Origin: Lineus longissimus
Lineage: Eukaryota > Nemertea > Pilidiophora > Heteronemertea > Lineidae
DNA length: 64,000 nt
Reading direction: 5' to 3'
Assembly (NCBI RefSeq): GCF_910592395.1
Contig: NC_088313.1
Span: 8,246,501-8,310,500 of the forward strand
Shown here: positions 1-11,275 of the stretch, one piece after another
Layout: each line of letters opens with the position of its first letter
Numbering within the stretch: the stretch's first letter is position 1
Made by a program: the position numbers and the translations under genes
The notes under the pieces: generated by a model
Seen by the model: only the letters and a program-made list of their open reading frames with translations
Databases searched by the model: none
Told to the model about the DNA's origin: nothing

Positions 1-796
1 GTCCCTTAAACCGCTTCATCCGGTTAAAATGGACAACCTTGGGCTTTGTTCTAGGGCCCTGCTGGATTCGGTACACCAAGTCTGAAATTTTCTTTGTCAC
101 TTTGAAAGGACCCCTCCACGGCCTCTGCAGCTTCTTGCTCTTCCCCCGAACGTTAGGCTTATCATGAAACCAGACAGTATCCCCTTCCTCAAACGGTACA
201 AATGACGCCTTCCTGTCATAGTACTCCTTTTGCCTGTTACTGGCAATCGCTAGCTTGTCCCTCGCAATACTGTGTATCTTGTCCATCTTTTCCAGGAGCC
301 AGTCCAAATACTCGAACGGATGACACTCTGGGGCCCCTGGATGATTTGTCCCGAAGATGATGTCTGCTGGTAACGTCATTTCACGACCAAACATGAGCTG
401 TGCGGGAGAAAAACCAGTAGTGTCGTGTACAGATGAATTGTAGGCCATAATGAGGAGACTTAGGTGAACATCCCAATCAAATTGGTTTTCACTGCAGTAT
501 AGAGACAACAAGTCCCCAAGGGTTCTCATGAACCTTTCTGCCATCCCGTCCAACTCCGGATGTCTCGGTGTAGTCCTTGTTTTGGTACACCCAAGACGCT
601 CACACACACCTTTCCATATGTGAGACTCAAAGTTTGTTCCTTGGTCGGAGTGAGCCAGATCAGGAACACCAAAGGTTGCAATAAAATGGTCCACCAAGCG
701 ATCTGTGATGGTAGTGGCCTCTTGGTTAGGCACAGCATAGGCCTGAATCCATTTGGTAAAATAGTCTCCAACAATAGTCCAGTCAATATACCGTAG
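1..796 (-). pseudogene. Ty3/gypsy integrase fragment, cut at both ends
   Basis: The minus strand is open from about 796 to the window edge and reads as the catalytic core and C-terminus of a Ty3/gypsy integrase, the DDE enzyme that joins retroelement cDNA to the genome. Visible landmarks are VGDYFTKW (first Asp), HSDQGTNFES (second Asp) and HPELDGMAERF (catalytic Glu). MAYNSSVHDTTGFSPAQLMF follows, then the chromo-like tail ending near VVHFNRMKRFKG. All three acidic residues are present. Upstream of about 796 the frame breaks and the similarity stops, so the zinc-binding N-terminus, RT and gag are missing. No LTR is visible nearby. It is probably a dead 5'-truncated piece, although more of it may lie left of the window. 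Confidence 0.85.
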
Positions 797-1564
797 GACC
801 CACCACTAATTGCAACAGAAACCAAACCACCCATATTTGATAGGTATGGGTGTACTTTATAACATACTAAAAGTCCCATAAATTCCTTGGAGTGAAACAT
901 GGTGAATTTTGTTGAGGAAAGTTGGTCAGTTTTAACTCATTTTCCATAAGTGTAGAATATTGAAAAAGGCATAACATGGCACATTTTTGAAACAAATGAC
1001 AGAAGAAACACATTTTTTCAGGGTGAATTGTGGTAATCTTTCATTTCGAAGTATTTACATCGGTGTTGAATTATTCCTTATGACATATTCATGGGTACCC
1101 CTACCCCACACCTGTTGCGTCAGAACTCAAAGATACTAATTCACCTCACAACCACACATCATTTCCAAGCAATCTTGGTTTCGCTACCCATGTTTTCTGG
1201 TACTGTCTTGTACATGGATGTATTTACAGGGCAGACACTTCATTAGGTCTTATATAGGGGTACCTCTACCCCAAACATATTGCGTAACAACTCAGAATAA
1301 CAGATGTTCATAAATTCTCAGCTATTCAATGCGCTCAAAGAATCTTTACAAATTTTTCTTGGGTAAAACTTTCATTTCGACGCACCTAAAGTTACTTCAA
1401 GCATTTTCTTTTACTCGAATTCAGGGTGTACCCCCCCCCCCCCCCACCACGGTGAGTTCAGGCTTTACCGAAAGTACACTCCAGAATATGGTCCACAGTT
1501 GCAAGAACTTGTGAAATCACATTGTTTCATTGCCACTGTCTTCCTTATCGTCCAAGACATTATT
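797..1564. other. Non-coding stretch with a poly-C run
   Basis: No gene is supported here. Positions 1431-1445 are 15 consecutive C residues. Two similar blocks near 1096-1140 and 1258-1305 share GGGTACC(C/T)CTACCCCA followed by a related tail, about 160 bp apart, and look like a decayed short repeat. Confidence 0.5.
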
Positions 1565-1862
1565 TTACATGTTTTGACAAATTCCTCTACATCCGGAACA
1601 TGCAGTGGTACATTCCTGTGGCGGCATACTTCGGCGACAGCCACAGCGTAGCGTCCCACAACCTGTCTTGCAGGTACATCGCACAAGCAGGAGGAGTGAT
1701 TGGGTCAAGGTCCAAAATTACTGGTTTTAGTCTCCCTTCCGATTTCTTCCAGCCCCAATCTACAGCATCAAGCGTATTACCCTGCCACTCTTGAACCTGA
1801 TGTAAGACTCTGAGGCTGTGGTATTTCGTTGCTGCAGATGTTGAAAACAGATTCAATGTCAA
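1565..1862 (-). pseudogene. Frameshifted Cys-rich C-terminal fragment of a probable transposon-associated protein
   Basis: The minus strand first reads TKYHSLRVLHQVQEW and then DWGWKKSEGRLKPV. I recognise this as the conserved lead-in of a family of uncharacterised invertebrate proteins. The next frame continues with CTCKTGCGTLRCGCRRS and C-x3-C-x2-C-x3-C before a TAA at 1567-1565, the Cys cluster expected at the end of that family. The two halves are in different frames and join around 1680-1695, so at least one indel has occurred. The upstream part of the protein is missing. The family's function is not known to me. The Cys pattern suggests metal binding, which is inference. Confidence 0.6.
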
Positions 1863-2602
1863 TATTACTAAATGTAAGCAAAGCTCGCTTCAGTCCTTAT
1901 CCTTAAAATACTAGTATTGCAGGCAAGCAGAAAAGTGCTCGCCTCAAAGGGGCTGTTCATTTTAAAATCAAGGGTGCAATTTGTGGTCCCTGAGAAAATG
2001 GAAAGAGCTATGAGTTTGCCATTTGCAGGGGTCATTCTAGGCATGAAATGATTAAAAATGGTGCGAAAATGAATTTGATTCAAAATAATTTGTTAAAACA
2101 ATAGTCAAAATTGCGACTGTAATCGCGGCGCGGTTTTCGTTGGAAGGCGCACATTTTTTTGCGCGCCTCATTTTCATTTTAGGCGCGTTATGGCGCGGGC
2201 GCGCAAGGCCTGTCGCTTTGATTACAAACTGTTTTCTCTCTCAGCTGCTCGACTTTTTTGGTACTGGCTTGCAGTAGGCCTTCACACTAAAATAAGTAAA
2301 TCCAAACTGTATTTTCACAAGCCTCAATGACAAATGACTGAAGCAGACTATTTTTAGCAATTCAGCTTCTTGCTTAAGATTTGTGATAACCACACTGTCC
2401 ACAGAGTACTGGCGGGCCTACCTTAAAAATCCTACCAAAATCAGCATGACATGTATGAATATGATGCAAAACAATAGTTGATGTTTTCTCTCCTGTTACT
2501 GTATCATCGTGTCACTGACAAAGTTGCAGCCATGATGATTTAGGCCTGCATGCTGCATTGTATTGGCAGTGCTGTGGTGAGTACATCAACAGTTCAACTT
2601 AC
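1863..2602. other. Downstream flank of the SAM-type gene, no gene seen
   Basis: A donor-like GTAAGT closes the exon at 2603, so a terminal exon would be expected here on the minus strand. I could not find one that fits the family. Positions about 2125-2215 form a short CpG- and GCGC-rich patch in otherwise AT-rich sequence. Confidence 0.4.
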
Positions 2603-3128
2603 CCCATAAAAGCGGAACAAAGTGCCGTCCTCTTCAAGAAAGTGGCTAATCAGTAAGAAGATGACACCTTGCTCATTTGGACTGGTAGTTTGAGTTCTTG
2701 CAACTTCTGCCTTGAGGAGGCCTAGCCAGCTTTTCAGGGTCTCACTTTTCTTCTACACTGACGTGATAAAGTCGGCAATGGGGGTGGCTTTGTTTCGTCC
2801 GACTATGGCCTCTTCAAGGGCGGAATCGACGTTTATGTTAGTCAGTGTTTCGAAGTGATCAACAAGGCATTCAATCTCGAACAAGTATGGCCAGTCTCGT
2901 TGTAGCTCCATAACATCAGGGTTATCGGTAATTTGCTTTCTTTGGAGACAGAAAGTTGCCTTCATCAGCGCCAACACATTATCCATACGAGAGTCCGCCT
3001 TCCCATGTAACGTCTTCAGTGTGCTCTGTTTTTCTTCGAGAGATTCAAGGGTCTCGCCATCAGGGTAACTTTTTGGTTTCCATCTATCAGCAACACAACC
3101 GTATTCATCAGTCATTGAAGTACTGGTA
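2603..3128 (-). pseudogene. SAM-type (SAMD3-like) gene, third recognised exon, with an in-frame stop
   Basis: This exon is bounded by a good acceptor (TGTATTTCAG, AG at 3130-3129) and a good donor (GTAAGT at 2602-2597). It reads STSMTDEYGCVADRWKP, then a helical stretch containing LMKATFCLQRKQI, RDWPYLFEIECLVDHFETLT and a C-terminal part with KSWLGLLKAEVARTQ and LFRFYG. This layout matches the region after the linker in the uncharacterised proteins named SAM domain-containing protein 3-like in many animals. A TAG at 2755-2753 lies in frame, and the reading frame continues to match the family on both sides of it, so it looks like a nonsense mutation rather than the natural end. The last exon is missing or unrecognised. 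The molecular function is unknown. Confidence 0.65.
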
Positions 3129-3732
3129 CTGAAATACATGATGTAGAAATACCGGGGTAAATATGTGTCAGTTGATGTACGGGATTTATCTACCATCAAT
3201 CAATCAGTCACATCAGGAATAGATAAGCGAGCTGATTCCTGGTCACATGCATGATAGTACTACATGGAAAAAAAGCCCTACTTTTGATCTTTAAAGTCAT
3301 AGCAATCAATGAGATTTCGGGGGCTTGTGCCATGCATTCTCCGCCACCCCAAACAGTGGACAAGTGTCTTTGACTCCCCTCCCCAGTCCAACATGACCAA
3401 GATGCAACAGGATGCCCCTCCTAATGACGGAAGGCCTTTTCAGTTTCCCAAAGCTGACTGGATGTGACACCAAATCCTCATTAGATGCTAAAGATTTTGG
3501 TATCCAAGTCATCATGTGAGACGTTGACATCCCTCCCAATTGGAAGACCTTGAGTTGAGCCGTAGATAGGCACCCCACATGAACTCTTTACTATGTATGT
3601 ATCATGTATCAGTATTTGTGTAAGGAGAAACAATTTTTTCTAGTTTCTCTTGGCTTCATTTTTATTTTGCTGCGGCCTCTTAGGTCAGTGCCCCTAAGTT
3701 TAACTCAATTCTGAATATAGGTTGATAATTAC

Positions 3733-4234
3733 CTTGCTTCTTCTGGACCACCCGAGTCTGATGATGCGTTCCACTTCCTTTTTTGGTTAGCCTCGGTTTT
3801 CAGGCGCGCCTGTTCATTGCCAATTCTATACTCAAGCTTTGTAAAGAGATATTGCCAACCGTCCCCCAACTGGCGCCCACTGATCGTCTTGTCTTTGAAC
3901 GAGTCTGGGTATTCTCTCACCATTGTCTTGGCAGCTTGCCTTATACTGTCTCGACTAGTCTTCCCCTGATCAGCTAAATCATCACCGACAATTCGAACGA
4001 TTTCACGTAGTTCTGCCGGTTTGGGCCGTTTGCCCTGCTTGCATAGTTTCATGACCTTTCTCGGAAGTTTGTCCCAAGGAACACGTAATTTCGATCCTGC
4101 TGATGATGAGGGGCTACTGGCTATACTGCCAGCATCACTCTCTGACGTCTCTGGCACGATTACTGTGTCGTCTAAAGAAACACTGTCGCTCGCAATTGAA
4201 GAAACGGATGGACAGTCATCAAGGACTTGGAATG
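3733..4234 (-). CDS. SAM-type (SAMD3-like) gene, second recognised exon
   Basis: The exon starts after the acceptor TTTTTTCAATTGCAG (AG at 4236-4235) and ends at the donor GTAATT (3732). It is open throughout and encodes an acidic Ser/Asp-rich linker followed by PWDKLPRKVMKLCKQGKRP, then AREYPDSFKD-like text (here VREYPDSFKDKTISGRQLG) and a basic end, QKRKWNASS. The donor is phase 2 and the next acceptor (3128) restores the frame, which supports a genuine exon pair. The family is known to me only as uncharacterised SAMD3-like proteins. The 3129-3732 gap is the intron. Upstream, the intron toward 14211 contains the whole Gyp-A retrotransposon. Confidence 0.65.
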
Positions 4235-4345
4235 CTGCAATTGAAAAAATAATCCTTAGTAAAGAAGAACTCTTTCTAAATGTGGGTGACTAAGCATCTG
4301 ATAGCTAGCATCAACCATGTTTACAGCAGTCTTGGATAAAGGTAA

Positions 4346-4556
4346 TGTCGCGGGAAAGGTGACCTCCTCGAATTGAGTCGAGTTTTCTTTAGTAGCTAGC
4401 ATATGTGAATCAATCAGCCAATCACAGTGCTCGCCGGTTTCACATATTTGTAAAAAGAGGCAGCGCCTCTATCCTAAGATTACGGAATTATTTAAAATAC
4501 GATAGGACCACGTTGACCCAGTTTAAATTGAAACGAGATAAATCTACTCCCCGACA
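4346..4556 (-). repeat. 3' LTR of Gyp-A with internal deletion
   Basis: It is 211 bp long and corresponds to the two ends of the 678-bp partner LTR. A 467-bp block equivalent to 13342-13808 is absent. The junction 4405/4406 carries ATG, which is present at both deletion edges in the intact LTR. One mismatch (4518-4520 region, CCC versus CAC) separates the shared parts. Confidence 0.95.
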
Positions 4557-4567
4557 ATTCCCCCAGT
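4557..4567 (-). other. Polypurine tract of Gyp-A
   Basis: Immediately upstream of the 3' LTR the minus strand reads CTGGGGGAAT, the expected position and composition for the plus-strand DNA primer of a Ty3/gypsy element. Confidence 0.6.
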
Positions 4568-6989
4568 TTTTGACCGTTACTTGCCCTCAAGTAACCAAAA
4601 GAAAGACCAGCATGATACCAAAAGAAAACCGAAAGAACCCTGGGTCCACGTAGTTTACAATTATATAAAACATGGCACCAAGTTAAGTGCAAAGGCCTAC
4701 TACCTAAACTTAAACTTTATGAGCAGGAGTTATTTACCAACAACAACAAGAACTTATTACAGTATAATCGACTCAGTTACTTTTCAGAAGTTGACAATAA
4801 ATGAAATACTTTTAAAGACAGAACAATTTTGTGTTTCTTAAAATGACTGGACTATACAATCTACATTGTAGCTGACCTACTTGGCACAGAGCCAACTTCC
4901 AGGAAGCCAACAATAACATTAAAATGGGCAGACTGCCAAAACCACTTGAGTGTACACAAATCTAGGTCAGGGTCAGAGAACAGATCCAAGAAGTTACTGC
5001 AGTGACTTTAACAGTGAAATTGAGCCAAAGTTTCCAAGGAAGAATGAGATCTATCTCTAAAGCAACTACCTGAACAATCAAATTAACACTTTAACAGCCA
5101 ATTGGCCTGAATACAACAAATATTTCTGTCATTTCCTTAAACTAACTTAAAAATAACACAATGAGATCACTGCCACAAAATTCCGAGTTGAAATGATACA
5201 ACTTTACATGGATTTTTTCAATGATTTGGTGGCGCGAAGAGTTTGGAACTGGACGATTGTAACAGCGACCTAACTAAGTTTTACAAAGTATTTTGATATA
5301 AAAAATCTGAACAACCCTAGCTTCAAAATAAAAGCTATTTGAGTAACAGCGAGAACCAAGAGTTGTTAAATTACCACCAAAATCTTAAAATTAGAGGTTT
5401 GTTACAATGAAAGCCGCAAGAACTCCAGTCTTAAAATAAATAATGCTACCGAATAGCACCAGACTTGGGATTTCTGCAACCTTACAGAATTTTAGAATAG
5501 TTGTTTCTTTAGTACAAAATGAATTCAATGATTGATTCTAAATACCAGAATATGATGACCATCTATTAATACCACTTGAAGTGCTTACAAACTCTTGCCT
5601 GATTAACCCCTTACGATCAGGATTCCTTATCAATCTTGATAACGAATTGCTTTACTCCAAACACTGTCCAATTGGTCCCAGTCTGCACGCCAAAATGGCA
5701 ATTTTGAACACTAACCAAATAATATTAAGCATGTCCAACATGCTTTAGTGGCACCCAAAGTCCACCATACTATGTCAGATTTTAGCGTGCTGCCACGCTG
5801 TAGCATGTCCACCATGCTTCTGGACTCCGCGCCCAGTATCTGACAGGGACCCAGCAAAGGCTCGCAAATCCCAATTATCATCCAGTCAGAATCGACCAAT
5901 CACCAGATTTTTACCAAACTGGACCATTGGGACAGAGTTTGTTTTCCTTTTTTTTTTTTTTTACACTGTTCTTACACGCACAACTATGGCGTACAGAGTA
6001 GCCTCTAAAACCTGTAGCTACGGACTTACATTTCACAAAATGAAGTCTCAAATAATCATACCAACTATTAATATTTGAATTCTACCTTAAAACATCCTCC
6101 TGTCACCTGTAGTACAATTCAAATTTGGACCATTCCAAATACTACACAAAAATTGACTGTACATTACTCCTTCAGTGACTACTTGGATAAAACATACCCA
6201 TTGAAAAATACTGAACCATTTTAAACCCTTTAAAATGGAAAAATACCAAATTATTAACCCTTTAATAACTATGATTCCTAATTTACACAACAATAGAACT
6301 TCTTGTCAACACCAATAGCCCCCTTATATTCTAGGCTATCTATTCTTCATATGTCTTATAACTTCAATGCCAACCCTTCCCTGTTTTAACCAGCACTATT
6401 GCCCCCAATAGTGGCACTCATCTTAGATTGTGAAGGCTTCCAAAATCTACGAAAATCAACAATGTCCCTGATGTTGAAACTGTCAGACCCAGCAATGTCC
6501 AAAGTTGACGACAGTTGACATCTGCCAAACAAGTATAGTGGCCCCCAAAGTCCACGACGGTCAATCCTACCAGACAGATTTAGTGGCACCCAAAGTCCAC
6601 ACCTATTTATTGGCTCCCAAAGTCCAAAATATTTAAATCTGTCAGACAGCTTTAGTGGCTCCCAAAGTCCACGACCAATTTTTACTTATGAGACAAAAAT
6701 GGTGGCACCCAAAGTCCACCAATTGTAAGCATGGAGCTACCTACTAGCAGAGCTCTTGCCAGAGGCACTCGCAATGTTTACAATTTAACCAGGATCCAGC
6801 TTCTATAAGCTCGCAAATCCCACAAATCACCTGATCTGACAGCAAGAAGCACCCTATGACTTCACAGACAACCAACGTCTCAGCCCTGGCCAAAATTTAC
6901 CAATAACTAAAGCAACACGAGTACCAGTACTGGGAGTGAAAGACAAGAATGTTACTGGCTGCAACAGGAAGAATGAATTGAGAAGTGGC
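4568..6989 (-). other. Long non-coding 3' region of Gyp-A with a repeated box
   Basis: There is no env-like ORF between the end of pol and the 3' LTR. The stretch is AT-rich, includes a run of T at about 5948-5962, and carries copies of a box that reads AGTGG(C/A)NCCCAAAGTCCAC on the plus strand (near 5748, 6537, 6581, 6609, 6652 and 6702). The phrase CTCGCAAATCCCA occurs twice, near 5863 and 6809. The region belongs to the element because it lies inside the LTRs and target duplication. Confidence 0.6.
6535..6725. repeat. Clustered AGTGGCNCCCAAAGTCCAC boxes
   Basis: Five imperfect copies occur at 27-50-bp spacing, with an isolated copy at about 5748. On the element's sense strand each reads GTGGACTTTGGGNGCCACT, so GTGG and CCAC arms could form a small stem. 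Function is unknown. Confidence 0.7.
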
Positions 6990-8966
6990 TTATTGTTCTA
7001 AGACAGATCTCGGCAACCGGTTGGGGTTACGGTGCCTCCCTCGATTCCGGCGTTGTGAACGCCTTAGGCGCGGTTGACGCTCTCTAAACAAGATTTGTAA
7101 ATCCGGCAAGGACGGGTCATCAGACTCTGATTCTGACTCTGATCGAGAGCTTTCTCCCGAGTCGACAGACGGCGCTGGGATAGGAAACAGGTCTCCCTCA
7201 GCCTCCTCCAGAGGCTCCACCCTTGGATCTAAGATGAGCAGTTTACGGTTGACCCACTTTTCTGGCCCGCCAGCCACTGGCCTAATCGCATAAATGTCCT
7301 CTGCCTCACCTACTTTTGTAACAATATAGGGATGCTCATGGAAATTGTTGACTAACTTGTGACGCTGCTGGAAATTACACTGCTTCAAGAGGACCCTGTC
7401 TCCTATTGAGAGTGGGTGGGCCTTTGCCTTCTGATCATACCTGCGTTTCTCCACATCATGAGCATGTTCAATACGCTCTCTGGCAATCTCATACCCCTTT
7501 TCTAGGCAGACGGCTTGCCTTTTCACAAAATCCGTGTCCCACTCTGCTGTGGCATTATTCAACAAGTGATCTATGGGTAATGTGGGCTCTCTACCAAACA
7601 GGAGCGTATATGGAGCGATTCCTGTTACACTATGGGGTGTACAATTATAGATGTGGACCATGTGAGGCAAAAGCTCAGGCCATTTACGGCGATCTGAAAC
7701 ATCCAATGATTTCAACAAGTTACAGAGAGTTTTGTTAAACCGCTCAGTGATGCCATTTCCCTGCGGGTGGAAAGGGGTTGTGCGAGACTTCTTAATACCA
7801 TATAACCGACAAACCTCAGCCACAATCTGACCCTCGAAATTGCGCCCCTGATCACTGTGCAATCTAGTGGGTAGCCCATAGTGTGCAAACCAATGATCTC
7901 TCAAGGCCTGAGCCACACGCGGTGCAGTTTGATCTCTACAAGCAAAGTCTGCTGAAAATTTGGAGAAAGCATCAGTAACTACTAACACATCTTCAAAACC
8001 ACCTCTCCCACGATCTAATTTGAGAAAATCTATAGCCACCAACTCTTGCGGTCTAAAAGCCAAAAGATGTCTCATGGGAGTCCTAACCTTGGGTGTTGGT
8101 GCCTTTGCAACTGTACACTTGAAAGACTTTTTGATATGCCCCCTCACAGAACCTTGTAAGCCTGGCCAGAAACACCTAGTTTTCAACAGAGCAACTGTGC
8201 GATTAACACCTTGGTGACCCATTTTGTCATGAGCCATTTCCAACATAACTACTCTCAATTTGTCTGGGGTAGCATATTGCATAACCTCGCCAAGCACAGA
8301 ATCCTCGAACCTACGGTACAACACGCCATTCCTCAGGTGGAGACGTGGCCATTCTCGAACCCAAGATTGTAATTGTGGGTGAAACTCGACCGGTTCAATT
8401 TGACCAGGCTCCCAGCCTTTTTCCAATCTTGCCAAGACAACACCAAGAACATCATCGTTTTTCTGCATCTCGGCCAACTCCGAATAACTGAACGACGGTA
8501 ACACATCACTACTAGTAGATTCAACCTGTGGCTTAGGATCAACGACCGCAGGTGACAACGTTACAGAGCATAATTCTGACCCACAGAAAGTGTCATGAAT
8601 GACAGTTCTGACCTCTTGGGGATTCATGCGCACAGGATAGCGGCTTAGAGCGTCTGCACACTGATTCGACTTGCCTGAGCGATATTGAATTTCCAGTTTG
8701 AATGGAGCCAACTGAGCAACCCATCGATGCTCTGTTGCACCTAATTTGGCATTTTTTAGGTGGGCTAGGGGGTTACAATCTGTGTACACGATGCACATTG
8801 GGCTCCCGATCAAATAATCCTTGAATTTTTCTGAGACGGCCCATTTAAGGGCCAACAGTTCAAGTTTGAAACTTGAAATATCCGGGTAATTTTTCTCAGG
8901 CCCTCTTAAACCCCTACTAGCATAAGCAATAGGGTGCAAGTCACCCCGATCATCAACCTGTGACAA
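6990..8966 (-). pseudogene. pol: Gyp-A pol, RNase H end and integrase (after the frameshift)
   Basis: This 658-residue reading frame continues pol after a one-base shift in the RNase H domain. It begins with the RNase H second half (YASRGLRGPEKNYPD, then VYTDCNPLAHL) and continues with the integrase zinc-binding region (HDKMGHQGVNRTVALLKTR). The catalytic core follows, with AIDFLKLDRG, LHSDQGRNFEG and GNGITERFNK supplying Asp, Asp and Glu. A Pro/Ser/Arg-rich tail ends at 6990. In the HHCC zinc motif the first Cys is Ser (TCT at 8126-8124, reading KKSFKCT), a single-base difference from TGT. The frame is otherwise long and open, so decay is recent. Confidence 0.9.
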
Positions 8967-11275
8967 AAAGCACCAAGACCTCTGAACGACGCATCTGTTT
9001 CCAACACAAACCCACGATCAAAACTAGGATAAGCAAGGACAGGTGCCTCACTTAGGCGTTTTTTTAACTCCTGAAATGACGACTCAGCCTCTGCTGACCA
9101 GTTTGAACCACTGAGGTCCAATGGCACCGGCTTCCCTGTTTTCGCACCTTTACTACCATTGTTTGAGCTTTGGCGACCCCTGGCCACCAGTGCGTGGAGT
9201 GGGGCTGCAATGCTGGCGAAATCCTTGACATAGCGCCTATAGTAAGAAGCCAACCCCAGAAAAGATGATAACTCTTCTGAGCTTTTTGGAGGACATGGCC
9301 AATTTTTGACCTTGTCTACTTTATCCAGGTCGACAGCCACTCCATGCTTGTTCACCACGTGACCCAGATGTACCAATTCTGGCATACAGAGTTTGCACTT
9401 TTTGCCCTTGACCTTAAGCTTATTCTTGATTAATCGCTCTAACACCCTGTCAAGTCGATCCAAATGCTCTTCAAATGTGGGAGAGAACACAAGCAAATCA
9501 TCCAAGTAGATAATGAGCTCAATGAGATTCATATCACCAAATATCGCCTCCATTACCCGCTGAAAAGTACCCGGTGACCCTGACAGACCTTGTGGAAGCC
9601 TCAGAAACTCAAATAGACCCCAGGGGACCCTGAATGCTGTGGCAGAAATGCTAGAACTATGCATGGCTGCCTGAAAATAGCCATGAGAAAGATCAAGGGA
9701 GGAGAATACTGTAGCCCCTTTTAGAGCTTCCAGGCTTTCAGTAATCCTTGGAAGAGGAAATGCATCTTGAACAGAGCGTGCATTGACAAGCCTGTAATCC
9801 AGAGTCAAACGAATCCGGCCATCTTTCCGTTTCACCAATACTACGGGTGATGCATATGGGCTTTTAGACTTCCTAATAATATCCCTATCCAACATATCGT
9901 GAAGATATTCCCTAACCTGTACGATTAAATGTGGGGGGATCCGGCGATATGGCAAATTCACAGGCCGGTCATCTTTAAATCTGATCTCGTGAGGAATTAG
10001 GTCACAGTGACCCAGGTCAAGATCAGATTTTGAAAAGGCCGCATCCCGACGACAGATTAATTTTACCAGAGCCATGATCTGATCTGGCGTGAGATCCTTG
10101 CGATCTCTGAAACTAATCCCTGGGGGTAGAGTATAACTTGTCCCATCGGACAAAGTATAGACCTCGGGTTCTTTCCCCTGGTCTTCTGACCGATCTGGCT
10201 CAGACGGCGAGGGCGGACCAAGTCTGACCTCATCCGCAGGTAAACCCACATTTACAAAATCTGTGCTTGCTGTAGGTTCTTCCAATGCAACCTCCCGTGT
10301 TGTTACCTGAATGCCACTTGGTGCCTCCTCTACAAAAACAGAGGTTTTTACAGTTGTGTCACTTGCTGTAGTGACGACAGTTCGCCGCAGGACGAGCTTG
10401 GGCATGGTCCCCAAGTTAGCTACAGCCACCTTGACTTCACTCCTTTTTACCGTTTGCACCCCCTCCATGACATAAGAATGCCCCGCAAATTTGCGTTCAT
10501 GGATGAAGACTTCCCTGTTCTCGACCAAACCAGGGTTAGAAATTTTGCAAGTAATCAATGCCACTTCCATGGGCGGGATAATATGCCTACCAATGGCCAC
10601 TATATCACAAGTGACCCCCACAGAACCTGAGGACTCCTTGCCAGAAGGTACGGGACGAGAGGCACGTAGAGTCTGGGTTACCAGGTCCCAGTTCTCAAAA
10701 TCATGGCTGTCCCTAGGAATGTCTAAAGGCATCAATTCACGCAGGATATTACAGCCAATAAGAACTGGGGCTCGGCGACCCCGACCACCATCATCATTCT
10801 CATCAGTGTCTCTCCTCACAAGGAAAACCCCTGTCACTGTTTTACCATGTACTGACACAGGTGCCTCCAAATACCCTGCTATTGGTATTTCCAGGTCATT
10901 GGCCCCGTACACCTTCATAAAACTGCCCAGAGAGCAAAGCGTTAGATCATGAGACAAATATTTTTGATAATAAGACAGAGGCACTAGAGAAGTTTCCGCA
11001 CCCGTATCGAGGATGCAGGGCACCCTGGTGGACCCGATGTCCACCATCACAGCTGGGCTCATCCCAGCAATTTTGTCCATTAACCCTGGGTCTATGGTAC
11101 CTGTGCCATTTTCTACACCACAAGATTTCCCCTCTGTCATCATGCATGTGACATCCACTGCCCCCACTTGAGCACTATTTGCACTAATACTACAGCTAGT
11201 ATTTTTCTCTGGGGCCTTACAATCACCAACTACTTCGTCTCTGGGCACAAAATCGGCCTCCACTGCCTTGCCCAC
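8906..11275 (-). pseudogene. pol: Gyp-A pol, protease and reverse transcriptase (before the frameshift)
   Basis: The frame encodes an aspartic protease (CILDTGAETSLVP, near residue 90) and then a reverse transcriptase with RKDGRIRLTLDYRLVN, FSSLDLSHGYFQAAM and the catalytic IIYLDDLLVFSP, and begins RNase H (FVLETDASFRGLGA). After GLGA the frame switches to a short unrelated tail. The normal sequence resumes one base away at a run of five A (8965-8969 on the plus strand), so a one-base loss is likely. Pol overlaps the end of gag by about 50 bases in a different frame, consistent with programmed frameshifting (apparently +1), although no slip site was identified. Confidence 0.92.

Noticed and set aside
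10491-10952. 153-codon plus-strand ORF opposite Gyp-A pol
   Set aside because: It is an antisense shadow of the protease/RT frame.
11223-11275. Defined gag-pol slippery site in Gyp-A
   Set aside because: The overlap and frame change are clear, but no recognised slip sequence could be picked out by eye.
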